A DNA stretch of 64,000 nt. Source: Sedimentisphaerales bacterium (GTDB lineage Bacteria; Planctomycetota; Phycisphaerae; Sedimentisphaerales; Anaerobacaceae). Numbering within the stretch: the first letter of the stretch is position 1; each line of letters starts with the position of its first letter. The stretch spans positions 1 through 64,000 of the forward strand of contig JAFGCD010000023.1 of NCBI GenBank assembly GCA_016932835.1. Direction: 5' to 3'. The notes below the pieces were generated by a model, which was given only the letters and a program-made list of their open reading frames with translations, was not told the DNA's origin and did no database searches. Of the stretch, positions 18,274 through 27,122 are shown in pieces. The position numbers and the translations under genes are program-made.

Positions 18274-18301
18274 ATCATAATGTTTCACGAAAATTTGTCA
18301 A
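18274..18301 (-). promoter_or_regulatory. Sigma70-type promoter for the TPR gene
   Basis: Read on the minus strand: TTGACA (18301-18296), a 16-nt spacer, TATGAT (18279-18274). It is 52 nt upstream of the ATG at 18222. Both boxes are close to consensus. Confidence 0.6.
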
Positions 18302-18501
18302 CAACAATATAACCGGCGTAAATCCTCGCATTGATTAGCCGGACAGGCTTAGGAGCCCCACATTTAGGCGGTTTGTCTCCCAGTATGCTGCTCGTTGCCA
18401 AAACCGGTTGATTTCCGGCCAATATTCTGTTATTCATCAACAGGTTTACGTTAGTAGAATCAGCATTTTTCGTGGTTTTGATTGTTGCTGAAAGGGTGGC
18501 T

Positions 18502-19335
18502 ATGAGAGACATCTCGCTGTTTTTCGTCTGTATTTCCGGGTTTGTTCTGGTTTCAGGGTGCGGCAGTGGAGAGGTCAGGCGCGGCGGGAACGGGGAGATG
18601 TTGATAATCGCTCATCGAGGTGCGTCTGAGGCGGCTCCCGAGAATACGGTCTCTGCGGCTGTGCTGGCTTGGAAGAATGGGGCCGATGCCGTTGAAGTGG
18701 ATATTCACCTGAGCAGGGACAAACATTTGATGGTAATCCACGACGACTCGACAAAGAATACAGCAGGGGTCGATCTGAAGATAAAAGAGACGGATTCGGC
18801 TGCCCTGCGCCGGCTTGATGTGGGCAGTCACAAGAGCAAAAGGTGGAGTGGGGAAAAGATTCCATATCTGGACGAGATTATAGATACCGTCCCGCCAGGC
18901 GGGAAACTGTTCGTCGAGGTCAAGAGTGATGCCGAAACGCTCCCTTATCTCAAGCGTATCATCGAGCGCAGCGGCAAGAGAAAACAGATAGTCGTGATAG
19001 GCTTCGAGCTTGAAGATATGGCCGAGATGAAGAGAATGATGCCCGATATTCCGGTTTACTGGCTTAAGGGGGCAGATAAGGACAAGGAAAGCAAGAAATA
19101 CATCCCATTCACGTCGGAATTGATCGGTCGAGCCAGGGAGAAGGGGCTCGACGGACTGAATGTTTTTCATGAGGGCATGACGGCGGAGTTTGCTGCCGAC
19201 GTGCTGAAGTCGGGACTTGGGCTTTATGTTTGGACTGTGGATGATGCCGACCGCGCGATCGAGATGAGCGAGATGAGCGTTCAGGGTGTGACTACGAACG
19301 TTCCATGCGTGATGAAAAGCGCCCTGCGGCAGTAA
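18502..19335 (+). CDS. Lipoprotein glycerophosphodiester phosphodiesterase
   Basis: 277 residues. Residues 1-20 form a lipoprotein signal with lipobox LVSGC (Cys20). The rest is a GDPD TIM barrel: IIAHRG (35-40), APENT (45-49), EVDIHLSRD (65-73), HDD at 80-82, LFVEVK, and a C-terminal VWTVDD. These enzymes cleave deacylated phospholipids to glycerol 3-phosphate and an alcohol. The lipid anchor suggests a membrane or periplasmic site. The ATG at 18502 is preferred over an upstream GTG because the signal peptide begins there. It converges on a leftward membrane-protein gene. Confidence 0.9.
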   Translation: MRDISLFFVCISGFVLVSGCGSGEVRRGGNGEMLIIAHRGASEAAPENTVSAAVLAWKNGADAVEVDIHLSRDKHLMVIHDDSTKNTAGVDLKIKETDSAALRRLDVGSHKSKRWSGEKIPYLDEIIDTVPPGGKLFVEVKSDAETLPYLKRIIERSGKRKQIVVIGFELEDMAEMKRMMPDIPVYWLKGADKDKESKKYIPFTSELIGRAREKGLDGLNVFHEGMTAEFAADVLKSGLGLYVWTVDDADRAIEMSEMSVQGVTTNVPCVMKSALRQ

Positions 19336-19420
19336 TACGACAGGGGATGCATTAGAACGGCTGTCGCCCGGTCGGCATCTTGGCCTGAGGGACCTGACGA
19401 TCAACTGCCTCTCGCTTGGT

Positions 19421-19966
19421 TTATATGGATTCTTCGGTTATCTGTCTGCGATGGTCTTCGGTGCGGAACTTCATCATTTCCTCTCTGTTAGGGCGCTGCT
19501 GGATGAGTCCGATGACTGAGGCGGCGAGAAAGGCATAAACAATCACAGGACCTGCACCGAGTACGAAAAGAATAAGCCCGTATATTGCGACAGCTACAGG
19601 CGTCAGCATTGGATAAAATATTCCGGAACGGTACTTGGTTATATATGGGGCCACTTTACGCAGGGCTGCTACCTGGGCGGCGATATCGTTGTGCTGTTTG
19701 AATCTGCCTGTGAGGTAGGCCTTGCGGAGCCGGTATGCGAACACCAGTGAGAATACGCTGATGATGCCCAGGATGATCTGCATTGCGGGCAGAATCGGAT
19801 TGGCTTTGGTTTCGGCAACTTTGAAGCCAATCATGTAGAGAACAAGGCTCAGACAGACGACTATCGCCATTTCCACCGCCCAGATAAGCCATAAAGACCG
19901 CATTTCATTATCGATGTTGGTCGCTTCTTGGTCCTCGGCAACGGGATCATCGGCGAATTGGATCAT
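19421..19966 (-). CDS. Small integral membrane protein of unknown function
   Basis: 181 residues. Four hydrophobic segments are visible (about residues 27-47, 57-77, 118-138 and 140-158) around a cytosolic-type basic loop (YRLRKAYLTGRFKQH). The N-terminal part is acidic (FADDPVAEDQEATNID). AGGTGAT before the ATG at 19966 supports that start; a GTG nine bases upstream falls inside this Shine-Dalgarno. It ends 85 nt from the convergent GDPD gene. It may share a transcript with the next upstream gene (28 nt spacing). No family recognised. Confidence 0.65.
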   Translation of the reverse strand: MIQFADDPVAEDQEATNIDNEMRSLWLIWAVEMAIVVCLSLVLYMIGFKVAETKANPILPAMQIILGIISVFSLVFAYRLRKAYLTGRFKQHNDIAAQVAALRKVAPYITKYRSGIFYPMLTPVAVAIYGLILFVLGAGPVIVYAFLAASVIGLIQQRPNREEMMKFRTEDHRRQITEESI

Positions 19967-19994
19967 TGCGATCACCTCGCATTAGTATCGGCCG

Positions 19995-20606
19995 CTAACC
20001 CTCAAGGAGCGGCAGGCAGAGTTGGGACCATGTTTCGAGCGAATCTTTAACGTCATTGAGTTCGGCAGGGGTCATGAACGTCATTTGGGTAATCATTTGT
20101 TCTTTCCGGGTCACTTCGTCGGTGTCGAGGGACCAGTGATGTACTACTCCGAGGTGTACGCTGCCGACCTCGTTGGAATCATCGTTGAGTAGGGCGACTA
20201 TTTTGTCGGTATGACCGGCTTCGATGCAGACTTCCTCGGCGACTTCCCTCGCGACAGCGTTGAGATACATCGGCTCGTAGGAATCCGCCGTGAACAGGGG
20301 CATATCATCAACGGGATTGATATGTCCGCCGATGCCGATAGATCTTTTGGCGACCAGGCGAGTTTCGCCGGCACGTTTTCCGCGGACATAGTTGAGGTAC
20401 TTGCCCCGGTGACTCATAATCACATAAGGAATCAACTGCTTGAACGAAGGATCCGTCTCGGCCTCGGACCTGGGCATAAATCGAAGTATGCCAGGGGCGA
20501 AAAGCCGCTCGAGATAACGATCAACGTCAAAAGCCAGACCGTGAAATATCCCAACCTCTTCAACGACTTGTCGTTCAACAACCAGGACCTGTTCTTCCTG
20601 CGGCAT
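19995..20606 (-). CDS. NUDIX-like hydrolase / predicted phosphoesterase
   Basis: 203 residues. The protein has a degenerate Nudix box: GIGGHINPVDD, then after an insertion YLNAVAREVAEEVCI (the REVxEE core with Glu metal ligands is intact). Members of this group, annotated as predicted phosphoesterases, open MPQEEQVLVVER and have a conserved MSHRGKYLNYVRGK stretch. Substrate unknown; Nudix enzymes cleave nucleoside diphosphates linked to another moiety. It lies 57 nt downstream of glyA and 29 nt before the small membrane protein, so the three genes may form one transcript. Confidence 0.75.
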   Translation of the reverse strand: MPQEEQVLVVERQVVEEVGIFHGLAFDVDRYLERLFAPGILRFMPRSEAETDPSFKQLIPYVIMSHRGKYLNYVRGKRAGETRLVAKRSIGIGGHINPVDDMPLFTADSYEPMYLNAVAREVAEEVCIEAGHTDKIVALLNDDSNEVGSVHLGVVHHWSLDTDEVTRKEQMITQMTFMTPAELNDVKDSLETWSQLCLPLLEG

Positions 20607-20662
20607 AGTATCATGTCCCGTATTCTATGTGTCGTTTCTTGCGATGCGATTTTAGTCGCGGA

Positions 20663-21922
20663 TCATCCGTCGTTCTTTATGAAGTGCTCCGGGACGGGGA
20701 ACTGCGAGCATAGCAGCAGTGTCTCTTTGCCGACCTGCTCAATTACGGCTTCGTTGTCGATGTTCTCGGCTACGGTGTTTATGAATGTGGCGATTTGTTC
20801 GGCCTCCGGCTCTTTCATTCCCCTGGTAGTTATTGCCGGCGTTCCGATTCTCAATCCGCTGGGGTTCGAGGGGGGAGCCGGGTCTCCGGGCACCGTGTTG
20901 TAGTTGGATACTATCCTGGCGCGGTCGAGGGCCTTTGCCAGTTTTTTGCCTGGGATGTTCTTATTCCTCAGGTCGATGAGGATTAGGTGATTATCGGTTC
21001 CCCCTGATACGAGGTCAAAGCCGTATTCGAGTAATTTGGCGGCAAGGGCTTTGGCGTTCTTCACAATCTGCTGTGCATAGGCGACGAATTCCGGCGTATC
21101 GGCTTCGGCCATGGCGACTGCGATTGCGGTCAGGGTGTGCATGTGGGGACCGCCCTGGAGACCTGGAAATACAGCCTTATCGACATTGCCGGCATGTTCG
21201 GCCTTGCAGAGGAGCATGCCGCCTCGCGGTCCGCGGAGGGTTTTATGGGTTGTGGTTGACACTACGTCGGCGTAGGGGACGGGAGATTTGTGAATACCGG
21301 CGACGACGAGGCCCGCAATATGGGCAATATCGCTTACGTGATACGCTCCGACCTCTTTCGCTATGTCGCCGAATATTTCGAAGTCTATTTCCCTGGGATA
21401 GGCCGTTGCGCCCGATACTATCACCTTGGGACTGTTCTTCTTGGCAAGTTCGCGAATGTGGTCGAAGTCGAGTCGGCCGGTTTCCGAACTAACGGGATAC
21501 TGGACAGATTTGTAGAATCGGCTGGTAACAGAGACCTTCCATCCGTGTGTAAGGTGGCCGCCGTGGACGAGAGACAGGCCCATAATGGTATCTCCCGGCT
21601 GTATCAGGGCTGCATAGGCTGCCATATTCGCGACGGATCCGGAATAGGGCTGAACGTTGGCGTGGTCGGCCTTGAATATCCTTCTTGCCCGTTCGGTTGC
21701 GATGGTTTCGATCAAGTCGGTAACATGTTGGCCTTCGTAGTATCTTCGTCCGGGATATCCCTCGGCGTACTTGTTGGTAAGGCAGCTTCCGCTGGCCTGC
21801 ATAACAGCTTTCGATACGTAGTTCTCGGATGGTATCAGGCGGATCGAACCGCTCTGGCGGGTGGCTTCCTGCTTAATCAACTCGTAAATTTGAGGGTCAT
21901 ACTGCTCAAGCGCTGTTTTCAT
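20663..21922 (-). CDS. glyA: Serine hydroxymethyltransferase
   Basis: 419 residues, the usual length. It interconverts serine and glycine with tetrahydrofolate, supplying one-carbon units. Typical elements: LIPSENYVSKAVMQASGS (29-46), NKYAEGYPGRRYYEG (50-64), QPYSGSVANM (91-100), the SDIAHIAGLV stretch near 197-206, and the PLP lysine K227 in STTTHKTLRGPRGG. The start MKTALEQ at 21922 fits the family; an upstream GTG would add seven residues. Confidence 0.96.
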   Translation of the reverse strand: MKTALEQYDPQIYELIKQEATRQSGSIRLIPSENYVSKAVMQASGSCLTNKYAEGYPGRRYYEGQHVTDLIETIATERARRIFKADHANVQPYSGSVANMAAYAALIQPGDTIMGLSLVHGGHLTHGWKVSVTSRFYKSVQYPVSSETGRLDFDHIRELAKKNSPKVIVSGATAYPREIDFEIFGDIAKEVGAYHVSDIAHIAGLVVAGIHKSPVPYADVVSTTTHKTLRGPRGGMLLCKAEHAGNVDKAVFPGLQGGPHMHTLTAIAVAMAEADTPEFVAYAQQIVKNAKALAAKLLEYGFDLVSGGTDNHLILIDLRNKNIPGKKLAKALDRARIVSNYNTVPGDPAPPSNPSGLRIGTPAITTRGMKEPEAEQIATFINTVAENIDNEAVIEQVGKETLLLCSQFPVPEHFIKNDG

Positions 21923-22029
21923 AGCACTAACTCCATAAATCATTGTATTCTAAGTATTTCGGGACTATGACCGCCCTGGTCGGATGTCAGCCTGCCTTCA
22001 CCTCGACGCGCCGTACAGCCGTTGGCGAC

Positions 22030-22058
22030 ACTATATAAGATGGGTGTTGTTTGTACAA
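22030..22058 (-). promoter_or_regulatory. Sigma70-type promoter for glyA
   Basis: On the minus strand TTGTAC (22058-22053), 17-nt spacer, TATAGT (22035-22030), about 108 nt upstream of the glyA start. Confidence 0.5.
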
Positions 22059-22272
22059 GGAATAATTCTCTCGTGAGATGGTATCGCCGAAGATTGCGTC
22101 GTTAATTCATTATCGGTCGGCTCGGCAGTGCGGATTGGGCATTGCCGGGATTACAACTGCGTATTTATGACTTTCCGTAAGCCGCGGGGGCTGTGGCATG
22201 AAGTTATTTGATCGCGGCAGGATATTTGTAGTTTGCCTTTTTTCCGAGAGGCATCTAAAATCGGCGGCAGGT

Positions 22273-23355
22273 ATGAGTGAAGGCATTATAGAAACGGTGG
22301 TTCTGGGGCTCAACGCCGATGGTCAGGCCCTGCTTGAAGCTGCTTATCTGAGTGATCGATTCAACGTTTTGGCCGTTGCCGACAAAGATATCGCTCTTGC
22401 GGAGCGGTTGGCCGGTGAATATGGATGCACGGGCTACGATGATTATCGGCAGCTAATAACGGCTACGGACGCCCACCTGGAAGATGGCCAGGAACGATGC
22501 CTTATCGTCGCCGCAGGCATGTATAGTTGCGAGGAATATGTTCGGCTTGCGATGAAGAAGCGATTTAATGTTCTGAAGGCTTCTCCTGCGGGTCGAGATT
22601 TCGAGGAGGCTGCTGAACTTGTGCGGCTGGCGGCGGAGGACGGCGTGCATTTGGCGGTAGTGAACCCGATGCGATATGCGGGTAGTTTTTCAGCTCTGCA
22701 CGATTACATTAAGGATGGGCGTATCGAGGAGGTCTTTCTGATATCGGCTTTTTGCAGTTATGCAGGTGTGAGCCGGCCCGGATGGCAGAGCGACCCGAAG
22801 CTGGCCGGCGGAGGGGTGCTCGTTCATTATTGCTTCGGGATGATCGACCAGATATTGTGGAGTTTTCCGGTCCCGCAGCAAGTGTATTCTCTGAACACGA
22901 ACCAGGCGACGGATAAGCAGCAGCGTCTGAGCCTGACGGAAGATACCGCTGTTGTTACGATGAAGTTTTCAGACCGTCTTTTGGGCAACCTTATCGTATC
23001 GAGCAGGAGTAGTGTCTGGCCTAGGGAGCAATCTTTAACGGTTTGCGGGAAGGACAGGATTTTGGTTGTTAATGATCGCGGCATGACGGTGCGTGACGGT
23101 CAGGGGCGGATAGAGGAGGAATTTAGTTACGAGTATGACCGGGTGGGCTGCATGCGTGGTGTGGTGGATGATTTTGCGTCCGGGATTCTGGCCTCCGAAG
23201 AGAAGGATATCGGCAGCAGCGGTCGTGAGAACCTTAAAAACATGGCCGTAATCGAATCTGCATATCTCTCCGGCCGAACGGGGATGCCGGAGGAACCGGG
23301 AAGAATTATGCAGCGGAAGAAGTTCGAGCCCGACGATGTTGACGGGGATGTTTGA
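22273..23355 (+). CDS. Gfo/Idh/MocA-family oxidoreductase-like protein, cytoplasmic
   Basis: 360 residues. The N-terminus VVLGLNADGQALLEAAYL is a Rossmann nucleotide-binding strand-turn-helix but lacks a clean GxGxxG (it reads GLNADG). The central NPMRYAGSF, LHDYIKDGRI and GGGVLVHYCFGMIDQILW blocks match the Gfo/Idh/MocA layout with its His near the active site (VHYCFGMID in place of D-x-x-x-H-x-x-D). The usual E-K-P motif reads KASPAG, so the catalytic lysine may be present as K194-type but the Glu-Lys-Pro is not intact. NAD(P) use and substrate are unknown. The start at 22273 has GGCAGGT upstream; ATG 22198 would add 25 residues. Confidence 0.65.
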   Translation: MSEGIIETVVLGLNADGQALLEAAYLSDRFNVLAVADKDIALAERLAGEYGCTGYDDYRQLITATDAHLEDGQERCLIVAAGMYSCEEYVRLAMKKRFNVLKASPAGRDFEEAAELVRLAAEDGVHLAVVNPMRYAGSFSALHDYIKDGRIEEVFLISAFCSYAGVSRPGWQSDPKLAGGGVLVHYCFGMIDQILWSFPVPQQVYSLNTNQATDKQQRLSLTEDTAVVTMKFSDRLLGNLIVSSRSSVWPREQSLTVCGKDRILVVNDRGMTVRDGQGRIEEEFSYEYDRVGCMRGVVDDFASGILASEEKDIGSSGRENLKNMAVIESAYLSGRTGMPEEPGRIMQRKKFEPDDVDGDV

Positions 23356-23384
23356 AGGTGACGGTAGTATTGAAGGAAGAATGT

Positions 23385-23414
23385 TTGACAGGCGGCGTGG
23401 CGAGATGGTACTCT
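23385..23414 (+). promoter_or_regulatory. Sigma70-type promoter for the zinc-ribbon membrane protein
   Basis: TTGACA at 23385-23390, 18-nt spacer, TACTCT at 23409-23414, about 50 nt upstream of the ATG at 23467. Confidence 0.5.
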
Positions 23415-23466
23415 GTCGTGATAGACTGAGTCGAATGCGTTTGTTTTTTGTGTTGGAGATACTGCT

Positions 23467-23877
23467 ATGGAAGACAATGTCAAGAAACCGTTAATGATCG
23501 GTATCATCGTGGTGTGTCTTGGAGTAGCCGCATACCTTACTTTCAGCGGAGGTGGTAGGAAGGAGGGTGAGAGGAAATATGTGGCTGATGAGAACAAGAT
23601 GATTCTGATGAAGTGCGCAGTTCCTTCGTGCGGCAATGTAACTGAGATCAGCGAAGTGGAATATTCAGAGTTCTCGAAAGAACACGCTCTCGAAGATTCG
23701 TTGCCTGGTATGGTTTGCGAGAAGTGCGGCAAGCCGGGTGTGTTCAAGGCGATGAAGTGCCCTTATTGTGGAGCAGTATTTTTGCCTGGCGAAGCCGGCT
23801 CGGATGAGTTTGAGGATATGTGTCCGAAGTGTGGAAAGAGCAAGATCGAAGAGACTCGCAAGGAGAGTGCGGGTTAA
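23467..23877 (+). CDS. Membrane-anchored zinc-ribbon protein
   Basis: 136 residues. One N-terminal membrane segment (PLMIGIIVVCLGVAAYLTF, residues 9-27) is followed by a cysteine-rich soluble part with CAVPSC, CEKCG, CPYCG and CPKCG; the last three CxxC pairs resemble tandem zinc ribbons. The charged stretch between them (GRKEGERKYVADENK) is a linker. Function unknown; similar small anchored zinc-ribbon proteins are frequent in planctomycetes. It has its own promoter and sits alone between a Gfo/Idh-like gene and the rnf operon. Confidence 0.7.
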   Translation: MEDNVKKPLMIGIIVVCLGVAAYLTFSGGGRKEGERKYVADENKMILMKCAVPSCGNVTEISEVEYSEFSKEHALEDSLPGMVCEKCGKPGVFKAMKCPYCGAVFLPGEAGSDEFEDMCPKCGKSKIEETRKESAG

Positions 23878-24252
23878 TAGGGCCGGAACTCGGCGGCCTG
23901 GGGCGTTTGAAAATTCGGATGGCATTGGCGACAGCCAGGCCTTGACGAGACCGACACTATGTCGCGAGAGGTGGAGGTTTGGGGCTAAGGCTGCGAGAGG
24001 AGGTTTTGTCGGGCGGAATGAACGTTCACGGGATGATAGTGCATATTCTATGCGATAGACGGTGAAGAGGATATCGACGGGGACTCGACGCCGAGGCAAT
24101 AAGAAGGGGTTCTTGGGGTATTCCATATTCGAGCGGAGCAGGGTGTCGGGGAATGATCAATCTTGTATTTCAGGCGATTTTGGGACGGCTTGTTTGTCGG
24201 ACTGCGGGTGGGGTGTTTTGCCTGTTAAGTTTACAAGTTTGCAGAATTGTGC
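23878..24252. other. Intergenic region before the rnf operon
   Basis: About 375 bases before the rnf promoter. No riboswitch core, tRNA or strong terminator was recognised. Two plus-strand frames of about 60-95 codons are open but have no Shine-Dalgarno or recognisable domain. Confidence 0.4.
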
Positions 24253-24281
24253 TTGACGTTTTGTTTATTGCTGGGTTATAT
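24253..24281 (+). promoter_or_regulatory. Sigma70-type promoter of the rnf operon
   Basis: TTGACG at 24253-24258, 17-nt spacer, TTATAT at 24276-24281; 32 nt upstream of the ATG at 24313. It rules out the upstream in-frame start near 24247. Confidence 0.55.
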
Positions 24282-24312
24282 AGTGCTTTTAACCGGTGTG
24301 GTAGTAAAGACT

Positions 24313-24597
24313 ATGACCGAGCAGGACAAGTGTCAGGGTTGTATGCAGAGGCACGATTGCCGTGAAATATACGGCAAATTGGGGGTCTCGGACGGTTCTT
24401 CAGTTGCGTTAAGCGTGGTAGCTGCTTTCCTTGTACCGCTATTGTTGTTTATCGCGTTTCTCGTTGTTTTTGAGAAGGCGGCCGGTTACGTAACGGAGCA
24501 TCCGGGAGTGCAGACGGTGGTTGGTTTATTTGCGGCTGTCGGAGGGACCTGTATTTGGGTAGCCGCATGGCGGGTATTCAACAGGCATAGCCAATAA
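24313..24597 (+). CDS. Small Cys-rich membrane protein leading the rnf operon (RseC/SoxR-reducing-like)
   Basis: 94 residues. The N-terminus has a Cys cluster MTEQDKCQGCMQRHDC (C8, C11, C16) and two membrane segments follow (about 33-52 and 66-83, with AAVGGTCIWVAAWRVF as the second). Cys-plus-two-helices proteins of RseC type occur with Rnf complexes and pass electrons to SoxR or other thiol systems; similarity here is in layout and not in recognised motifs. It stands 28 nt upstream of rnfC and shares its promoter, so it is probably part of the complex or its assembly. Confidence 0.6.
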   Translation: MTEQDKCQGCMQRHDCREIYGKLGVSDGSSVALSVVAAFLVPLLLFIAFLVVFEKAAGYVTEHPGVQTVVGLFAAVGGTCIWVAAWRVFNRHSQ

Positions 24598-24625
24598 AGA
24601 TAGTCGATAAGGATGTTCATTTGAC

Positions 24626-25990
24626 ATGGTAACAGAAGTACAAGGTAACCTCTCTTTTCGGGGCGGCGTACATCCTCCGGAGAAAAAGGAGCTTGCCTGT
24701 GATTGCGCAATCGAGCCGGGTCCGGCGGTAAAACAAGTTGCGGTAATGCTGAGCCAGCACATAGGAGCGCCTTGTCGTGCGATTGTTGAGAAGGGTGCGG
24801 ATGTGGAGGCCGGCCAGAAGGTCGGTGACAGCGATGCCTTTGTGTCGGCTCCCGTCCATTCTCCTTTTGCCGGGAAGGTCAAAGAGATCGGACTGTGTTC
24901 TCATGCGGTTTTGGGGCGGTCGCCGGCTGTTGTTATCGAGGCCCGGGCCGAGACACCCCCGGTTCAGCCGTTATGGGAGCCGGACGCCGATTTCGATGAA
25001 AGCAAGTGGTCGCCGGAAGCGATATGCCAAGCGATCCGGGATGCGGGAATTGTCGGTATGGGCGGGGCTGGTTTCCCGACGAGGGTGAAAATCGAGCCTA
25101 ACCGGCAGATGCCGAAAGAGACCCTGATTATCAATGGGTGCGAGTGCGAGCCATATATAACCTGTGACTATCGGATGATGTTAGAGAGAGCGAATCAGAT
25201 TATTGCCGGTGTCAAGCTTGTAAAGCGGGCTTCAGGCTGTTCGCGAGCGTTCTTTGCTATTGAGGATAACAAACCGGCGGCGATAGAGGCCATAAGCGCA
25301 GCGCTGGGTGACAATGAGCTGATAAAGGTCGCTGTAGTCAAGACTAAGTATCCGCAGGGCGGAGAAAGGCAGCTTATAAATGCGGTTCTTAAGAAACACG
25401 TCCCGACCGGCGGCATTCCTCCTATGATCGGTGTTCTGGTCGTGAACGTTGCAACGGCGGCGGCTATTGCGGACGCTGTCGTCAGCGGCCGGGCCTTGAC
25501 GCATCGTGCGGTGACTGTAAGCGGCGAAGCCGTTGCCCGGCCCGGCAATTATTACGTTGCGATCGGAACGTCAGTTGGGGATTTGCTCGAATTTTGCGGC
25601 GTGATGAAGACGCAAATGCCGCGGATCGTTATGGGGGGGCCGATGATGGGCCTTGCGATTGCGGATATGGATACTCCTATTACGAAAGTGAGCGGCGCGA
25701 TAACGGTGCTGACCAATAAGCAGATCGGCAAGGCCAAATCCGCAGGGCGTCAGACCGCCTGCATTCGTTGCGGGAGGTGCCTGGAGGTTTGCCCGGAAAA
25801 CCTGAACCCCACGAAGATAGCGCATGCGGTCAAGGGCAATCTGCTGGACCTGGCCCAAAGCTATTATCTTAGTGCGTGTATAGAGTGCGGGTGCTGCAGC
25901 TATGTATGCCCGGCGAATATCGAGATTACAGGGTATATCAAAACAGGCAAGATTTTTGTCGCACGGCAGAATAAGCGGATGCCTCAGTGA
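24626..25990 (+). CDS. rnfC: Rnf electron transport complex subunit C
   Basis: 454 residues. Soluble subunit that takes electrons from NADH. It has an N-terminal lipoyl-like domain (1-110), an NADH/FMN-binding Rossmann region with GIVGMGGAGFPTRVKI (near 140-155) and NGCECEPY, and two C-terminal 4Fe-4S clusters: CIRCGRCLEVCPENLNP and CIECGCCSYVCP. The Rnf complex (C-D-G-E-A-B here) couples ferredoxin-NAD oxidoreduction to a Na+ or H+ gradient. The operon follows immediately. Confidence 0.95.
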   Translation: MVTEVQGNLSFRGGVHPPEKKELACDCAIEPGPAVKQVAVMLSQHIGAPCRAIVEKGADVEAGQKVGDSDAFVSAPVHSPFAGKVKEIGLCSHAVLGRSPAVVIEARAETPPVQPLWEPDADFDESKWSPEAICQAIRDAGIVGMGGAGFPTRVKIEPNRQMPKETLIINGCECEPYITCDYRMMLERANQIIAGVKLVKRASGCSRAFFAIEDNKPAAIEAISAALGDNELIKVAVVKTKYPQGGERQLINAVLKKHVPTGGIPPMIGVLVVNVATAAAIADAVVSGRALTHRAVTVSGEAVARPGNYYVAIGTSVGDLLEFCGVMKTQMPRIVMGGPMMGLAIADMDTPITKVSGAITVLTNKQIGKAKSAGRQTACIRCGRCLEVCPENLNPTKIAHAVKGNLLDLAQSYYLSACIECGCCSYVCPANIEITGYIKTGKIFVARQNKRMPQ

Positions 25991-26073
25991 TAAAGTACAT
26001 GAGTTGGATGAGTAGATGTGTGTAATGAATGGTGCAAGATGCGATATTGGGGCTAAGACTTGCGAGACGATAT

Positions 26074-27102
26074 ATGCATGACAACATAACTGTTTCGTTT
26101 GCACCTCATATCAGCAAGCCGCTTTCTACGCGGACTGTGATGATTGATGTCATCATGGGTCTTGCTCCGGCGATGATCGCTGCGGGGTACTATTTTCGGC
26201 TTCGCGCGTTTATCCTTATTGCAGCGTGTGTGATTGCATCGGCTGTAACGGAATGGGTCTGTAATGTCGTTCGTAAGAAACCCTTCTCGTTAGGCGATTT
26301 CAGCGTGGTTGTAACGGGGATTATTCTTGCCTTGTCTCTCCCGCCAATGCTGCCTGTCTGGACTGCTGTTATCGGCAGCGTTGTTGCCGTTGCGATAGGT
26401 AAGATGGCGTTCGGGGGGTTGGGTTCGAATACCTTCAATCCCGCGATGGTGGGGCGGACTTTCCTGGCAGTCTCATTCGGGACGTTGATGACGACGTGGA
26501 CGGTGCCGGCGACAATCGATCCCAACATGTCGAAGATTTCCGCGGAGAATATCCTCATCAGTGATGTGAGCGAATTCAGAACCCAGGCGACTCCACTGGC
26601 GTGGAGCAAAATGGCCATCAAGAATAACCTTGGCGCGGAAACCTATGCCGAGGCGGAGTTCTTGGGTACTGTTACCGGTGCAGTGGGGGGGTGCTTGGGT
26701 GAGACGAGCGTTATCGCGCTGATATTCGGAGGCGCTTATCTTCTTATCAGGAGGACGATCAGCTTTCATATTCCGGCGGCGGTTCTTATTTCAGCGGTTG
26801 TCTTTGCGGCTGTGGGTTATTGGCAGGATCCCATGACATACGTTCAGCCCTTGTACCATTTGACCAGCGGCGGAATGCTCTTGTGCGCGTTCTTTATTGC
26901 AACGGATCCGGTTACGGCGCCGTTGACTCGGCGAGGAATGTGGATTTTCGGTATTGGCGTCGGCGGATTGACGATGCTGATACGACTTTTGGGCGGATAT
27001 CCGGAGGGGGTAATGTTCTCTGTTTTGTTGATGAATGCAGTGACACCTTTGATAGACAGGCTGTGCAAGAGGGTTCCGGCCAGCGGTAAACCGAAATCTT
27101 AG
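26074..27102 (+). CDS. rnfD: Rnf electron transport complex subunit D
   Basis: 342 residues with about nine membrane helices. FMN is linked to a threonine in the family motif S/D-G-A-T; here the matching stretch is ATDPVTAPLT near residue 290, the RnfD/NqrB-type flavin-site loop. The N-terminal ITVSFAPHISKPLSTRTVM is characteristic. It sits 83 nt after rnfC. The start ATG at 26074 is used; an upstream in-frame start at 26029 would add an N-terminus unlike the family. Confidence 0.92.
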   Translation: MHDNITVSFAPHISKPLSTRTVMIDVIMGLAPAMIAAGYYFRLRAFILIAACVIASAVTEWVCNVVRKKPFSLGDFSVVVTGIILALSLPPMLPVWTAVIGSVVAVAIGKMAFGGLGSNTFNPAMVGRTFLAVSFGTLMTTWTVPATIDPNMSKISAENILISDVSEFRTQATPLAWSKMAIKNNLGAETYAEAEFLGTVTGAVGGCLGETSVIALIFGGAYLLIRRTISFHIPAAVLISAVVFAAVGYWQDPMTYVQPLYHLTSGGMLLCAFFIATDPVTAPLTRRGMWIFGIGVGGLTMLIRLLGGYPEGVMFSVLLMNAVTPLIDRLCKRVPASGKPKS

Positions 27103-27122
27103 CGGCGAGGAAGGTTTTCGAG

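Noticed and set aside
24153-24365. Small open frame of 70 codons across the rnf promoter
   Set aside because: It overlaps the promoter boxes and the start of the Cys-rich protein in another frame, and has no ribosome-binding site.
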